From Francisella sp. LA112445 (lineage in GTDB: Bacteria; Pseudomonadota; Gammaproteobacteria; Francisellales; Francisellaceae), in contig NZ_CP041030.1 of assembly GCF_012224145.1 (NCBI RefSeq), forward strand, positions 124,001 to 188,000: a stretch of 64,000 bases of DNA. The letters are read 5' to 3'. Every line of letters begins with the position of its first letter. Position 1 is the first letter of the stretch. A program made the position numbers and the translations under genes. This document shows, piece by piece, positions 1 through 9,136 of the stretch. Under the pieces are notes generated by a model that worked only from the letters and a program-made list of their open reading frames with translations, had not been told where the DNA came from and did no database searches.

Positions 1-1416
1 TAAAATCATCTCGGTATTTGGTGTTGTTTCTGCTTTTATCCCTGTTGGAGGGAATGCAAAATCACAAGGTGTAAATACCATAGATTGAGCATATTGGATA
101 TCCATGTTATGTACATTTGGCAGGTTTCCAACACTACCTGCAATGGCAACATAGCATTCATTCTCAATAGCTCTTGCCTGAGCACAGTTTCTAACTCTAG
201 AGAAGCCATTTTGCGTATCTGTTAAAAAGGGAACAAAAAGGATATCCATACCATCCTCAGCAAGTATTCTACTTAGCTCTGGAAACTCAGAGTCATAACA
301 AATTAGGATACCTATTTTTCCACAATCAGTGTCAAATACTTCTAGTTTACTACCGCCTTGGAGACCCCAAACCATCGCTTCATCAGGTGTCACATGAAGT
401 TTTTCATATTTTTCTACTGTACCATCTCTACGGCATAGGTAGCCAACGTTATATAGTCGTTCACCTTTCATCTCTGGCATACTTCCTGTTATGATATTTA
501 TATTATATGTAACAGCAAATTCAGAAAATTTATCAGTGATAAATTGAGTATGTTTTGCAAGCTCTCTAATTGCTTCAGGTTCTGATAAATGGTTATTTTC
601 AGCCATTAAAGGAGCATTGAAGAACTCTGGGAATAATGCAAAATCAGATCTATAGTTTGATACTGCATTTACAAAGTATTCAGCATGTTGCATTAGCTCA
701 TCAAGACCTTTATATGGTCGCATTTGCCATTGAATTAACCCTAAACGAACATCTTTTTTAATAGGTGCAGCTTCTTTTTGCTCTTCTTCATAATAGATAT
801 TTGTCCATTTTAGTAAAACTGCGTAATCATTAGATTCAGTATCACCATCTAAGTATGATTTTATTATCCTTACTGGCTGGAAATCATTACTTAATTGGAA
901 ATGTAGAACAGGATCGTGTAGCTCTTGTCTTTTAAGCTTGTTTATATACTGTTGAGGCGACATTTTATCAGCATATTCATGATATCCAGGTATTCGTCCT
1001 CCAAAGATTATACTTTTCAGGTTTAGTCTTTCACATAAATCTTTTCTATAATCATATAATCTACGGCCTAGACGCATCCCTCTAAACTCCGGCTTAACAA
1101 ATAGATCTATACCATATAAGACATCACCATCATCGTCATGAGTGTTGAAAGTGTCATTACCTGTTATTTTTCTATAAGTATGTTTATGCCCAAATTTTTT
1201 ATAGTCAACAATGATTGATAATGCACAACCAGCAAGTTGATCATTAACTTTTATAACAACTTGACCTTCGGGGAATTTTTTTATCAGAGTGTTTATTTCA
1301 TGGTTTTCCCAGTATGGGTTTCTGACATTGTTATAAACTTCAATCATAGCTTCTTTAAGCTCGTGATAGTCATCTAGACTCAAAAAGTCTAGCTTGATAT
1401 TTTCTATGTTTTGCAT
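1..1416 (-). CDS. Bifunctional GNAT acetyltransferase / carbon-nitrogen hydrolase (C-terminus cut by window edge)
   Basis: An open frame runs leftward from an ATG at 1416 to the window edge without a stop, so the C-terminus is missing. The first ~200 residues read as a GNAT acetyltransferase domain, with an R-G-M-R-L-G-R-R-L stretch fitting the acetyl-CoA loop. The remainder is a nitrilase-superfamily amidohydrolase with the expected triad: Glu in FPEFFNAP, Lys in EKLHVTP, Cys in ICYDSEFP. This fusion is a known bacterial family that probably hydrolyses small amides; the substrate is unknown. It is divergent from aspS across 167 bp. The fold assignment is secure; the reaction is inferred. Confidence 0.88.
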   Translation of the reverse strand, partial: MQNIENIKLDFLSLDDYHELKEAMIEVYNNVRNPYWENHEINTLIKKFPEGQVVIKVNDQLAGCALSIIVDYKKFGHKHTYRKITGNDTFNTHDDDGDVLYGIDLFVKPEFRGMRLGRRLYDYRKDLCERLNLKSIIFGGRIPGYHEYADKMSPQQYINKLKRQELHDPVLHFQLSNDFQPVRIIKSYLDGDTESNDYAVLLKWTNIYYEEEQKEAAPIKKDVRLGLIQWQMRPYKGLDELMQHAEYFVNAVSNYRSDFALFPEFFNAPLMAENNHLSEPEAIRELAKHTQFITDKFSEFAVTYNINIITGSMPEMKGERLYNVGYLCRRDGTVEKYEKLHVTPDEAMVWGLQGGSKLEVFDTDCGKIGILICYDSEFPELSRILAEDGMDILFVPFLTDTQNGFSRVRNCAQARAIENECYVAIAGSVGNLPNVHNMDIQYAQSMVFTPCDFAFPPTGIKAETTPNTEMIL

Positions 1417-1583
1417 GTTTTATAAGTTTTAATAAAAGTCATAGTTATTACAAAGTATATTATTATAAATTTTATTTTGTAAAGAATTTGCTCAAATTTA
1501 GTCTTCTTTATTTTTTCTTGCTATAATATGTTGATTAAATTTTGTCTGTTTTATTTATAAAAAATTTTAAAGGGTTATTTTAA

Positions 1584-3359
1584 ATGAGAACGCACTATAG
1601 TTCAGATATTAATGAAAAGTTAGAGAATCAAAAAGTTACAGTTTGTGGTTGGGTGCATAGACGCCGTGATCATGGTGGAGTTATTTTTTTAGATATTAGA
1701 GATAGAACTGGCTTAGTTCAGCTGGTTTTTAATCCAGATAATTCTAACTTTAGTATAGCTGATAGTGTGAGATCTGAATATGTAATCCAAGCAGAAGGTG
1801 TAGTGAGTCTAAGACCTGAGGGGCAAGAAAATAAAAACCTAGCAAGTGGTAAAATAGAGATCATTGGTGATACTATTGAAGTTATCAATAAATCTAAGAC
1901 TATTCCATTTCAGTTAGATGATTTCCAAGCTACTGGTGAAGACATTAAGCTTAAGTATCGTTATATCGACTTACGTCGTCCAGAAATGCAAAATAAACTA
2001 ATTACACGTTCAAAAGCTATTCGTTATGTGCGTAACTTTTTGGATGATAATGGTTTCTTAGATATAGAAACTCCATTTTTAACTAAAGCTACTCCAGAAG
2101 GTGCTAGAGATTATCTTGTACCAAGTCGTAATTTTAATGGTAGATTTTATGCTCTTCCTCAGTCACCACAACTATTTAAACAGCTTCTAATGGTATCTGG
2201 ATTTGACAGATATTATCAAATTGTTAAATGTTTCCGTGATGAAGATTTAAGAGCAGATAGACAGCCAGAATTTACACAGATAGATATTGAGGCTTCATTT
2301 ATTGATGAGGCTTTTATTATGTCTACTATGGAAAAAATGATCTCTGGATTATTTAAAGAGACTATAGGTGTTGAGTTTAATACTCCATTCCAAGTATTAA
2401 GCTTTGCTGATGCTATGGATAAATATGGTTCAGATAAGCCTGACCTAAGAATTCCTTTGGAGTTTGTAAATATCAAAGAGGAAATGAAAAACGAAGAATT
2501 TAAGGTTTTCTCTGGTCCAGCAAATGATCCAGAGTCTCGTGTAATAGCGATGAGAGTTCCAAATGGTAATGAGAAGTTTACTCGTAAGAATCTAGATGAT
2601 TATACTAAGTTTGTAGGTATTTATGGCGCAAGAGGTCTTGCATATATTAAGATAAATTCGCTATCTGAAGGTAAAGATGGTCTTCAATCTCCAATTGTGA
2701 AAAACATTTCTGAAGAAACTTTATTTAAAGTAATCGAGAAAACTGGTGCAAAAGAAGGTGATATTTTATTCTTTGGCGCAGCAAAAGCTAAGATTGTAAA
2801 TGACTCAATGGGTGCTTTAAGAGTTAAAGTAGGTGAAGATCTAGAACTATTTGATAAGCAGTGGGCTCCTTTATGGGTAGTTGATTTCCCAATGTTTGAA
2901 AAAGATGATAACCGTCTATATGCAATGCATCATCCATTTACAGCTCCTAGCGTTGAATCTGTTGAAGAGCTTACAAGCACAGATCCAGAGAAGTTGATGT
3001 CTAGAGCATATGATATGGTAATCAACGGTTATGAAGTTGGTGGAGGTTCAATCCGTATTCATAAACAAGATATACAAGCAAAAGTATTTAACTTACTTGG
3101 TATCTCTGATGAAGAAGCTCGTGAGAAGTTTGGTTTTATGCTTGATGCTTTATCTTACGGTACTCCTGTCCATGGTGGTATAGCATTTGGTGTTGATAGA
3201 TTGATTATGCTATTAACAGGTACTACAAATATCCGTGATGTAATAGCATTCCCTAAAACTCAAACAGCAAGCTGCTTAATGACAGAAGCACCGTCTACAG
3301 TTTCTTTAGAGCAGCTTAATGAATTAGGTATAGCTGTTAAGAAAGAAGAGTCAAAATAA
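1584..3359 (+). CDS. aspS: Aspartyl-tRNA synthetase, probably non-discriminating
   Basis: A class II aminoacyl-tRNA synthetase of 591 residues, the usual bacterial length. It has an N-terminal OB-fold anticodon domain (about 1-105), motif 2 around residues 216-232 ([14 protein letters not shown]), a central insertion of the bacterial GAD type, and motif 3 with GVDR at 536-539. An AAAGGG ribosome site precedes the ATG. His30 in RRDHGG and Gly80 in RPEG match positions that make Pseudomonas aeruginosa AspRS non-discriminating, so this enzyme probably charges both tRNA-Asp and tRNA-Asn and would need GatCAB for Asn-tRNA formation. The aspS call is certain; relaxed specificity is inferred from two residues. 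Confidence 0.97.
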   Translation: MRTHYSSDINEKLENQKVTVCGWVHRRRDHGGVIFLDIRDRTGLVQLVFNPDNSNFSIADSVRSEYVIQAEGVVSLRPEGQENKNLASGKIEIIGDTIEVINKSKTIPFQLDDFQATGEDIKLKYRYIDLRRPEMQNKLITRSKAIRYVRNFLDDNGFLDIETPFLTKATPEGARDYLVPSRNFNGRFYALPQSPQLFKQLLMVSGFDRYYQIVKCFRDEDLRADRQPEFTQIDIEASFIDEAFIMSTMEKMISGLFKETIGVEFNTPFQVLSFADAMDKYGSDKPDLRIPLEFVNIKEEMKNEEFKVFSGPANDPESRVIAMRVPNGNEKFTRKNLDDYTKFVGIYGARGLAYIKINSLSEGKDGLQSPIVKNISEETLFKVIEKTGAKEGDILFFGAAKAKIVNDSMGALRVKVGEDLELFDKQWAPLWVVDFPMFEKDDNRLYAMHHPFTAPSVESVEELTSTDPEKLMSRAYDMVINGYEVGGGSIRIHKQDIQAKVFNLLGISDEEAREKFGFMLDALSYGTPVHGGIAFGVDRLIMLLTGTTNIRDVIAFPKTQTASCLMTEAPSTVSLEQLNELGIAVKKEESK

Positions 3360-3389
3360 AACTAATCAATTATTAAAATAAAAAATTTC

Positions 3390-5246
3390 ATGCAAAAAAA
3401 TTCTTTAGTCATCTTTAAATCAAAACCTGCTAAGGTTGTTGATGTTTTAGATAAAAAAATAGAAATTGAGATCCTTGATGGTAAGAATATAAAGTTACCA
3501 CCTAAAAATGTTCAACTACTTTTACAAAATGATAGTGATTTTGAGCTTGAAAGTCTAGAGCAATTAGGTATCTCTGAGTTAGAAATGACTTGGGAATTAC
3601 TACAAGAGCAACAAAGTACGACTATAGAAGAGTTATGTGAGCTTTTATTTGAAAATGTAGGTATAGATGAGGCTTATACTGTATGGTTGCTAGTATCTCA
3701 GGGTGAATATTTTAGCTTTGATGATGATTTTAATATTGTTATTCACTCTTTAGGTGAGCGTGATGCAATTGTTAAAGAAAGGCAAGAGAAGCAAAAAAAA
3801 GAGCAAGAACTAAATGATTTTATAGAGCGAGTAAAACAAAAAAGTTATGCTCCAGAGGATGAGAAATTCTTAAAGGAGATTGCTGCTCTTGCAACACTAA
3901 AAACTCCAAATTGTCGCTTATTTAAATATCTTAATATGGAAGAGTCTGAAAATAGTGCTTATAAGCTTTTGCTAGATGTGGGCTATTGGGATGAGTTCTA
4001 TAATCCATATCTATATAGATATAAAGCAGAGCTTGAAAGTAACCCCGCAGAATTTGTATATAATTCTGATTCAGATAATAATAGAGTCGACTTAACACAC
4101 TTAACAGCTTATGCAATTGATGATGAGGGTAGTAATGACCCTGATGATGCAATAAGCTGGGATTCAGATAGAAATAAAATGTGGGTGCATATAGCAGATC
4201 CATCATCAAGTATAAGTTTTGGTGACGAAGTAGATCTAGAAGCAAGAGCAAGAGGCTCAAACTTATATGTTCCAGAAAAGATAGTTTCTATGCTGCCTCA
4301 GAAGGCGACTGAAGAGTTAGGGTTAGGGTTAAAAGATATCTCTCCAGCATTATCTGTAGGTTTTACAGTTAGTGAGCAAGGATATATTCAAGATATTGAA
4401 ATATGCTTTAGTAAGATAAAAGTAACAAGACATTCATATGAGTTTGCAGAGGAACATATCAAAGATTTAGAGCTTGGGAATATAGTTGCTTATGCAAAAT
4501 ACTTTACACATAAGCGCTTGTCTCAAAAAGCTGTAGAGCTTGATTTCCCTGAAATTAAGATAAGCCTTGATGAAGATAAAAATGTTAAGTTAACAGATTT
4601 ACCAAGACTAAACTCAAGGACTCTTATCAGAGATACTATGCTAATGGCAGGTGTTGCTATAGGCCAGTTTTGTATAGAGAATAATATTGCAGTGCCTTTT
4701 TCAACCCAACCTGAACATGATCTAGAGCAGGAGCATTTAGAAAGTCTTGACTCAATTGCAGATATGTTTGCTACACGTAAGAAGTTACAAAGAGGTAAGT
4801 ATTCAACAACTCCTGCAAGGCATGCTGGTATGGGGTTAGATACTTATGTACAGGTTACAAGTCCACTAAGAAGATACCTAGATTTGCTTATTCACTATCA
4901 GCTTAGAAGTTTCTTAAGTCAAAAAATACTATTACAAGCAGAAGAAGTTGATAATATAATTGCTCAAGTTGATATTCCTATTCGGACAAATAGACAGACA
5001 GAACGTTTTTCTAATTCGCATTGGAAGCTAGTTTACTTATCGCAGAATCCAAACTTAGAATTTGAGGCAACTGTGATTGAAAAATTAGAAAGAGGTCGAC
5101 TAATGGTTTCTATAGCAGATCTTGCAATGACTAAAAAACTTTCTGTAAGTGGAAAGTATGAGTTAAATGATATTTTTAAATTACAAAACACCTCTGTAAA
5201 CCTTGTAACACAAGAGGCTTTCTTTAAGGTTATAGAAGAAAGTTAA
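3390..5246 (+). CDS. RNase II/RNase R-family 3'-5' exoribonuclease
   Basis: The protein has 618 residues and a central RNB catalytic domain (about 220-540) with the acidic active-site cluster EGSNDPDDAISWD near residue 245, which coordinates Mg2+. The family degrades single-stranded RNA processively from the 3' end. Its length is close to RNase II (about 644) and well below RNase R (over 800), and it lacks the Lys-rich tail of RNase R. The C-terminal S1-like segment is short and weakly conserved. It lies 30 bp after aspS on the same strand and is probably co-transcribed. The start ATG has no strong ribosome site. Whether it acts as rnb or as a shortened rnr is undecided, so no symbol is given. 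Confidence 0.88.
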   Translation: MQKNSLVIFKSKPAKVVDVLDKKIEIEILDGKNIKLPPKNVQLLLQNDSDFELESLEQLGISELEMTWELLQEQQSTTIEELCELLFENVGIDEAYTVWLLVSQGEYFSFDDDFNIVIHSLGERDAIVKERQEKQKKEQELNDFIERVKQKSYAPEDEKFLKEIAALATLKTPNCRLFKYLNMEESENSAYKLLLDVGYWDEFYNPYLYRYKAELESNPAEFVYNSDSDNNRVDLTHLTAYAIDDEGSNDPDDAISWDSDRNKMWVHIADPSSSISFGDEVDLEARARGSNLYVPEKIVSMLPQKATEELGLGLKDISPALSVGFTVSEQGYIQDIEICFSKIKVTRHSYEFAEEHIKDLELGNIVAYAKYFTHKRLSQKAVELDFPEIKISLDEDKNVKLTDLPRLNSRTLIRDTMLMAGVAIGQFCIENNIAVPFSTQPEHDLEQEHLESLDSIADMFATRKKLQRGKYSTTPARHAGMGLDTYVQVTSPLRRYLDLLIHYQLRSFLSQKILLQAEEVDNIIAQVDIPIRTNRQTERFSNSHWKLVYLSQNPNLEFEATVIEKLERGRLMVSIADLAMTKKLSVSGKYELNDIFKLQNTSVNLVTQEAFFKVIEES

Positions 5247-5577
5247 CCACATTCTAACAATAAACTCACAGTTTTATCCACAGGTTGTGAAAAATCAAAA
5301 AGAGTATTTGTTTATATTTAACTGAAGCTCTGAAAGCTTTTATTTATAATGGTTTTGGAGTGGTGAAGTTTATTTCACCAAAAAATAATCATAGACTTCT
5401 CACAGAAGTTTCATATACATATAAACATACTTATCCACAATAACTGTGAATAATTATTTTCCCCATGGAATTGCTTAGTGTGTAAGGCTTTTTGATGTCA
5501 TTTATGTTTTCTAGGAGTTAATAAATGGTATAAATTAATGTATCATTTCGCATAGTATTTAGGATTTTAAGAAAAAT
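5247..5577. other. 331-bp noncoding region with two inverted DnaA-box pairs
   Basis: No gene is visible. The gap contains perfect DnaA boxes TTATCCACA at 5274-5282 and 5431-5439 and a consensus inverse box TGTGAATAA at 5445-5453. A one-mismatch inverse box, TGTGAAAAA, lies at 5286-5294. They form two facing pairs separated by 3 and 5 nt. A further near-box, TTAACCACA (5243-5251), overlaps the preceding stop codon. Between the pairs are two small hairpins, TGGTGAA/TTCACCA (5361-5367, 5374-5380) and ACTTCT/AGAAGT (5395-5400, 5404-5409). DnaA binding is strongly suggested. Whether this is oriC, a titration site or a DnaA-regulated promoter is not settled. Confidence 0.65.
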
Positions 5578-6246
5578 ATGAATTATGAGTTAGTTGAGCC
5601 AAAAGATAAAGCTCAGTTTTGTGTTATTTGGCTGCATGGTCTTGGTGCTGATGGACATGATTTTGTTGATATCGTAGGACATCTTGATGTGTCTGTTGAA
5701 AATATTCGTTTTATATTTCCTCATGCAGATGTAATGCCTGTGACCATAAATATGGGTATGCAAATGAGAGCTTGGTATGATATTAAGTCATTAGATGCCG
5801 ACAGCTTAAATAGAGTTGTAGATGTTCAAGGTATAAATACATCAATCGAAAAACTTAATAATCTGGTAGATGGGCAAGTTAGTCAAGGTATTCCTAGTGA
5901 GAATATTATTTTAGCAGGTTTCTCACAAGGTGGTGTTATTGCAACTTACGCAACTATTTTGTCTAAGCGTAAGTTTGCAGGTTTGATGGCATTATCAACG
6001 TACTTGCCTGCTTGGGACGAGTTTAAAGATAATATTACAGAAGTAAATAAAGATGCTACAATATTGGTATGTCATGGCACTCATGATCATGTATTACCTG
6101 AAGTATTAGGCAAAGACTTATCTTCTAAGCTTAATGATAATGGCTTTAGTAATGAATATAAACATTACTCAGGTATGCAACATTCAGTGTGTATAGAAGA
6201 AATAAAAGATATATCTAACTTTATAGCAAAAGCATTTAATATATGA
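5578..6246 (+). CDS. Carboxylesterase / acyl-protein thioesterase-like serine hydrolase (FTT258-like)
   Basis: An alpha/beta hydrolase of 222 residues in the phospholipase/carboxylesterase family. It has an oxyanion-region HGLGADGHDF near residue 20, the nucleophile elbow GFSQGG with Ser116, an Asp near 170 in HGTHDHV and a catalytic His202 in MQHSV. Length and catalytic positions match the Francisella enzyme FTT258, a relative of human acyl-protein thioesterases that cleaves short-chain esters. No signal peptide is seen, so it is probably cytoplasmic. It is the first gene of an operon: its stop overlaps the hemC start by 4 nt. The true physiological substrate is not evident. Confidence 0.93.
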   Translation: MNYELVEPKDKAQFCVIWLHGLGADGHDFVDIVGHLDVSVENIRFIFPHADVMPVTINMGMQMRAWYDIKSLDADSLNRVVDVQGINTSIEKLNNLVDGQVSQGIPSENIILAGFSQGGVIATYATILSKRKFAGLMALSTYLPAWDEFKDNITEVNKDATILVCHGTHDHVLPEVLGKDLSSKLNDNGFSNEYKHYSGMQHSVCIEEIKDISNFIAKAFNI

Positions 6247-7145
6247 AAGAAATAATCATAGCTAGTAGAGATAGTAAACTAGCATTATGGCAAACAAATT
6301 TTGTCAAAGATAGACTAGAGAAAGAGTTAAATATTCCTTGTCAAATTAGCACAATGAAAACCCAAGGCGATATTATCCTTGATAAACCCCTTAATAAGAT
6401 TGGCGGCAAGGCTCTTTTTATGAAAGAGTTAGAAATTGCGATGCAAAATAATAAGGCTAATATAGCTGTGCATTCTCTTAAAGATGTTCCTTATGAATTG
6501 CCAGAAGGTTTTTGTCTTGCAAGCTTTATGCCAAGAGAAGATCCTCGCGATGCATTTGTCTCAAATGACTACGGTTCTATAGATGATCTTCCACAAGGAG
6601 CTGTTGTTGGAACATCTAGCTTGCGTCGAAAGGCTCAGTTGCTTAATTATAGAAAAGATCTTGTTATAAAAGAGCTAAGAGGTAATGTCCAAACAAGATT
6701 AGCAAAATTAGATGCAGGAAATTATGATGCGATAATTTTAGCAGGCGCAGGACTTATTCGCTTAGAACTTCAAAATAGGATAAAACAATTTATCCCAACA
6801 GAGATCTCATTACCAGCTGTAGGTCAAGGTATAGTGGTTATAGAGGCTTTAGAAAAGGATAAAGAACTCTTTGAGATTCTACAAAAGCTTAGCTGTACAG
6901 ATAGTCATATTGTTGCAAGTGCTGAAAGAGCCTTTAATGAAGAGCTCAAAGGTGGTTGTCATGTGGCTATAGGGGCTTATGCACAAATTATAGATAAGCA
7001 AATAACCCTTACAGCAATGGTTGCTAGTAGTAATGGTGATCGTGTTTTAAGACATACCGCTTCAGGGAAAGATCCATCTGCGCTAGGTAAACAATTAGCC
7101 CAAAAAATGATAGAATTAGGTGCATATCAAATATTAGAGAGTTAA
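6243..7145 (+). CDS. hemC: Hydroxymethylbilane synthase (porphobilinogen deaminase)
   Basis: A 300-residue enzyme that polymerises four porphobilinogen units to hydroxymethylbilane in haem synthesis. The start reads ASRDSKLALWQ, typical of the family. The central NIAVHSLKDVP and GTSSLRRKAQL segments supply substrate-binding Arg/Lys residues. Cys239 in ELKGGCHVAIGAY is the dipyrromethane-cofactor attachment site. Length is normal. The ATG overlaps the upstream esterase stop (ATGA), implying translational coupling, and fluC follows after 3 bp. The identification is secure. Confidence 0.97.
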   Translation: MKEIIIASRDSKLALWQTNFVKDRLEKELNIPCQISTMKTQGDIILDKPLNKIGGKALFMKELEIAMQNNKANIAVHSLKDVPYELPEGFCLASFMPREDPRDAFVSNDYGSIDDLPQGAVVGTSSLRRKAQLLNYRKDLVIKELRGNVQTRLAKLDAGNYDAIILAGAGLIRLELQNRIKQFIPTEISLPAVGQGIVVIEALEKDKELFEILQKLSCTDSHIVASAERAFNEELKGGCHVAIGAYAQIIDKQITLTAMVASSNGDRVLRHTASGKDPSALGKQLAQKMIELGAYQILES

Positions 7146-7148
7146 TAA

Positions 7149-7541
7149 ATGGAAAAATTATTATTATTAGTAGGAATTGGTGGGGGTCTTGGTGCAATGT
7201 CTAGATTTGCACTAACTCAGGCAACAGCAAGTATTTCCAAGCAGATTCCATTAGGAATTTTATTTTGTAATATTATAGGTTCATTAGTCATAGGTATCTT
7301 TGCAGCTTTTTTGCTTGAAACAAAGCTTTTTAATGAAGATGTTTCAACCTATGTAAGATCCTTTTTTGTAACAGGGTTCTTAGGAGGTTTTACGACTTTC
7401 TCAAGTTTTAGTTTAGACATTCTAAACTTACTACAAAGAGGAGAGGTATTTATAGCTTTAGGGTATGTGCTTGTTAGTGTACTGGTATCCTTATTTGCTG
7501 TTATTATAGGATATTATTTTATAATAGGGCTTTATAGATGA
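7149..7541 (+). CDS. fluC: Fluoride ion channel FluC/CrcB
   Basis: A 130-residue inner-membrane protein with four hydrophobic segments, GGGLGAMSRF at the N-terminus and the conserved GFLGGFTTFSSFS segment that carries the pore Phe and Ser/Thr residues. The family forms dual-topology dimers that export fluoride. There are only 3 bp after hemC and no room for a fluoride riboswitch, so expression here seems tied to the operon. Its own stop overlaps the next lipoprotein start by 4 nt. Confidence 0.95.
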   Translation: MEKLLLLVGIGGGLGAMSRFALTQATASISKQIPLGILFCNIIGSLVIGIFAAFLLETKLFNEDVSTYVRSFFVTGFLGGFTTFSSFSLDILNLLQRGEVFIALGYVLVSVLVSLFAVIIGYYFIIGLYR

Positions 7542-7951
7542 AGAAAGTAGTTAGTTTAGCTTTTTTAGCTTTGGTTTTTGCTATATCAGGATGTATTCCT
7601 TTTGCTGGAGGAAGTGTAGCTGCACAAGATAATCTTTTTGGTGTTAATGGGGATATTCATAGCCTTGAGATGCAACAAGGCACAACAGTCCAACAACTAT
7701 ATAGGGCTATAAAAAAAGCTATTAAAAAACATCCAAAAGAGTTTGTTGTTAAAGCAGATTCTTATGGCGATGAGAAATCAACAGTATGGGTATTTTCAAA
7801 TAAATATAATCAGCCAGTTACATTTTATGCACTTAAAAATGGAAATAATGTATATCTTGGTGTTTATCTTGAAACGGATAAAAACTCTAAAGATAAGGAA
7901 ATGGATCGTATTTACTACCTAGAAGATTTAGTTTTGGATAATTTAAAATAA
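7538..7951 (+). CDS. Small lipoprotein of unknown function (possibly DUF3568)
   Basis: A 137-residue protein with a lipoprotein signal peptide: KK at the N-terminus, a hydrophobic core and lipobox ISGC with Cys19. Asn follows later and Ile-Pro follows the Cys, so there is no Asp+2 inner-membrane retention signal and outer-membrane sorting is likely. The mature part is mixed alpha/beta (HSLEMQQGTTVQQLYRAIKK, then strands ending in a basic/acidic helix). The size and style resemble the Francisella DUF3568 lipoproteins, though I cannot confirm that. The ATGA overlap with fluC makes it the last gene of the operon. Function unknown. Confidence 0.85.
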   Translation: MKKVVSLAFLALVFAISGCIPFAGGSVAAQDNLFGVNGDIHSLEMQQGTTVQQLYRAIKKAIKKHPKEFVVKADSYGDEKSTVWVFSNKYNQPVTFYALKNGNNVYLGVYLETDKNSKDKEMDRIYYLEDLVLDNLK

Positions 7952-8182
7952 AAATCTATTTGTCTACCAATATTAACTGTGATTATCTTCTAAATCCCCA
8001 CAAAATATCAACTATACTTATATACAGAATAAGAAATACTAATTTTGTAATTAATAAAAGCCTATATATAATCTCCCCAAGATAAATTAATACGAGCTGT
8101 CATAAGACTTCTTTAGAAATTATCATGTTGAATGTTGATTAGATCAAGGCATTTTTATGGTGAATGATTATCTAAGAGGTTA

Positions 8183-8209
8183 AATGCTAAACCTAATGAA
8201 TATAGCATT
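8183..8209 (+). promoter_or_regulatory. Leader hairpin before the glycine-zipper lipoprotein
   Basis: AATGCTA (8183-8189) and TAGCATT (8203-8209) are exact complements across 13 nt. The structure sits just upstream of the AAGGGGA ribosome site at 8219-8225. It could be part of the leader RNA or chance. The rest of 7952-8228 shows no gene. Confidence 0.3.
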
Positions 8210-8228
8210 AATTCAAATAAGGGGAATT

Positions 8229-8840
8229 ATGAAGAAATACTCACCGATAGCAGCTTTATCATTGTTGGTATCTTGCTCAAGTAATCCTGAGATTACTAAA
8301 CTTGGTCCAGGTGTTATTAAGTCTGAGCAACAAATAATAAGTAAAGAGCAGATGAGAAAGGATGAAACTAAAAAAGATGTTTTAACCGGAGCAGGAGTCG
8401 GAGCAGGTTCAGGAGCAGCTGTAGGAGCTGGTACCGGCGCAATGGCAGGAGCTATGGTAGGAGGGATGCTTGGTTTAATAGGAGGTACTATTTGTACAGT
8501 GGTTACTTTAGGACTTGGAACGGTACCATGTTTTGCTGGAACTGTAGCTGGAGGTATGGCTTTAGGGGCCGGTGTGGGAGCAGGCACAGGGGCACTAGTT
8601 GGAGCTGGTACAGGAGCATTAGTTGGAGCTGGGGGAGGTTATGTCTATGTTTCAAATAAGGACGATATTATAGGTAAATATAAGTATCAAGTCCTACAAG
8701 ATGGCAAAACAACTCCTGTAACTTTTGAGCAATTCCCAGATAGAAATTATTTAGTTAATGAAAGGGTAGATCTTTATAAGAGTGAATATAAAGGTGAGAA
8801 AACTTATTTTATCAAATCATTAAATACAAAAGATGATTAA
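8229..8840 (+). CDS. Glycine-zipper outer-membrane lipoprotein
   Basis: The frame is open from an ATG at 8184, but the ATG at 8229 is preferred: it has AAGGGGA 3-10 nt upstream and opens directly into a lipoprotein signal (MKKYSPIAAL, lipobox LVSC, Cys16). The 203-residue product has a central block of repeated GAGxGA/GxxxG motifs (about residues 55-140), a glycine zipper that packs as membrane helices, and a C-terminal polar domain. It resembles 17-kDa-antigen/SlyB-type envelope lipoproteins but is longer. Two Cys in the zipper (TICTVVTLGLGTVPCF) could form a disulphide. Function is probably structural in the envelope. Confidence 0.82.
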   Translation: MKKYSPIAALSLLVSCSSNPEITKLGPGVIKSEQQIISKEQMRKDETKKDVLTGAGVGAGSGAAVGAGTGAMAGAMVGGMLGLIGGTICTVVTLGLGTVPCFAGTVAGGMALGAGVGAGTGALVGAGTGALVGAGGGYVYVSNKDDIIGKYKYQVLQDGKTTPVTFEQFPDRNYLVNERVDLYKSEYKGEKTYFIKSLNTKDD

Positions 8841-8842
8841 AT

Positions 8843-9010
8843 CTATTTTTCAACTTTGAAAGTCGTACCACAGTATGGGCAAGTATTTGTCTTTTTGTCC
8901 TCAAGGTCAATATATACTCTTGGGTGTAAATTCCAGTTCTCATGGTATTTTGTTGGACAAGATACTCTTTCACCAGGTTGTACTTTAATAACTCTTTGTT
9001 CTTTTTTCAT
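8843..9010 (-). CDS. Small CHCC zinc-finger protein (NDUFS6-like)
   Basis: The frame is open from 9094, but the first 28 residues are low-complexity hydrophobic sequence. The ATG at 9010 gives a compact 55-residue protein, MKKEQRVIKVQPGERVSC and onward, with Cys, His (NLHP), then CPYCG: the C-H-C-C zinc-binding set of the zf-CHCC family found in NDUFS6 and small bacterial proteins. It is convergent with the glycine-zipper lipoprotein, with 2 bp between stops. Zinc binding is very likely; the partner and role are unknown. Confidence 0.85.
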   Translation of the reverse strand: MKKEQRVIKVQPGERVSCPTKYHENWNLHPRVYIDLEDKKTNTCPYCGTTFKVEK

Positions 9011-9136
9011 TTTTCTGATGTAAAAAATCTTATAGTGTCTAGATTTTAACAAAAATATAAAGAAATTAATAATACAAAAACAAATATAAATCACTTATAC
9101 TTAAAGCGTTATGTAAAAAACAAAAGGTTTTGACAT

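Noticed and set aside
3931-4260. Leu/Tyr/His-rich minus-strand frame inside the RNase II-family gene
   Set aside because: Skewed composition, no ribosome site, and it lies wholly within a well-supported gene.
5361-5409. Terminator for the RNase II-family gene
   Set aside because: The two hairpins there lack a following T-run on either strand; they sit between DnaA boxes and fit no terminator.
7140-7150. Possible fluoride riboswitch before fluC
   Set aside because: Only 3 bp separate hemC and fluC and no riboswitch fold is visible at the end of hemC.
8183-8228. Longer N-terminus for the glycine-zipper lipoprotein from the ATG at 8184
   Set aside because: It would bury the lipoprotein signal; the ATG at 8229 has a good ribosome site and starts the signal peptide.
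8213-8587. Pro/Ala-rich minus-strand frame opposite the glycine-zipper lipoprotein
   Set aside because: It is the complement of the Gly-rich repeat codons and has no independent support; the same occurs opposite the SlyB-like gene at 58081-58284.
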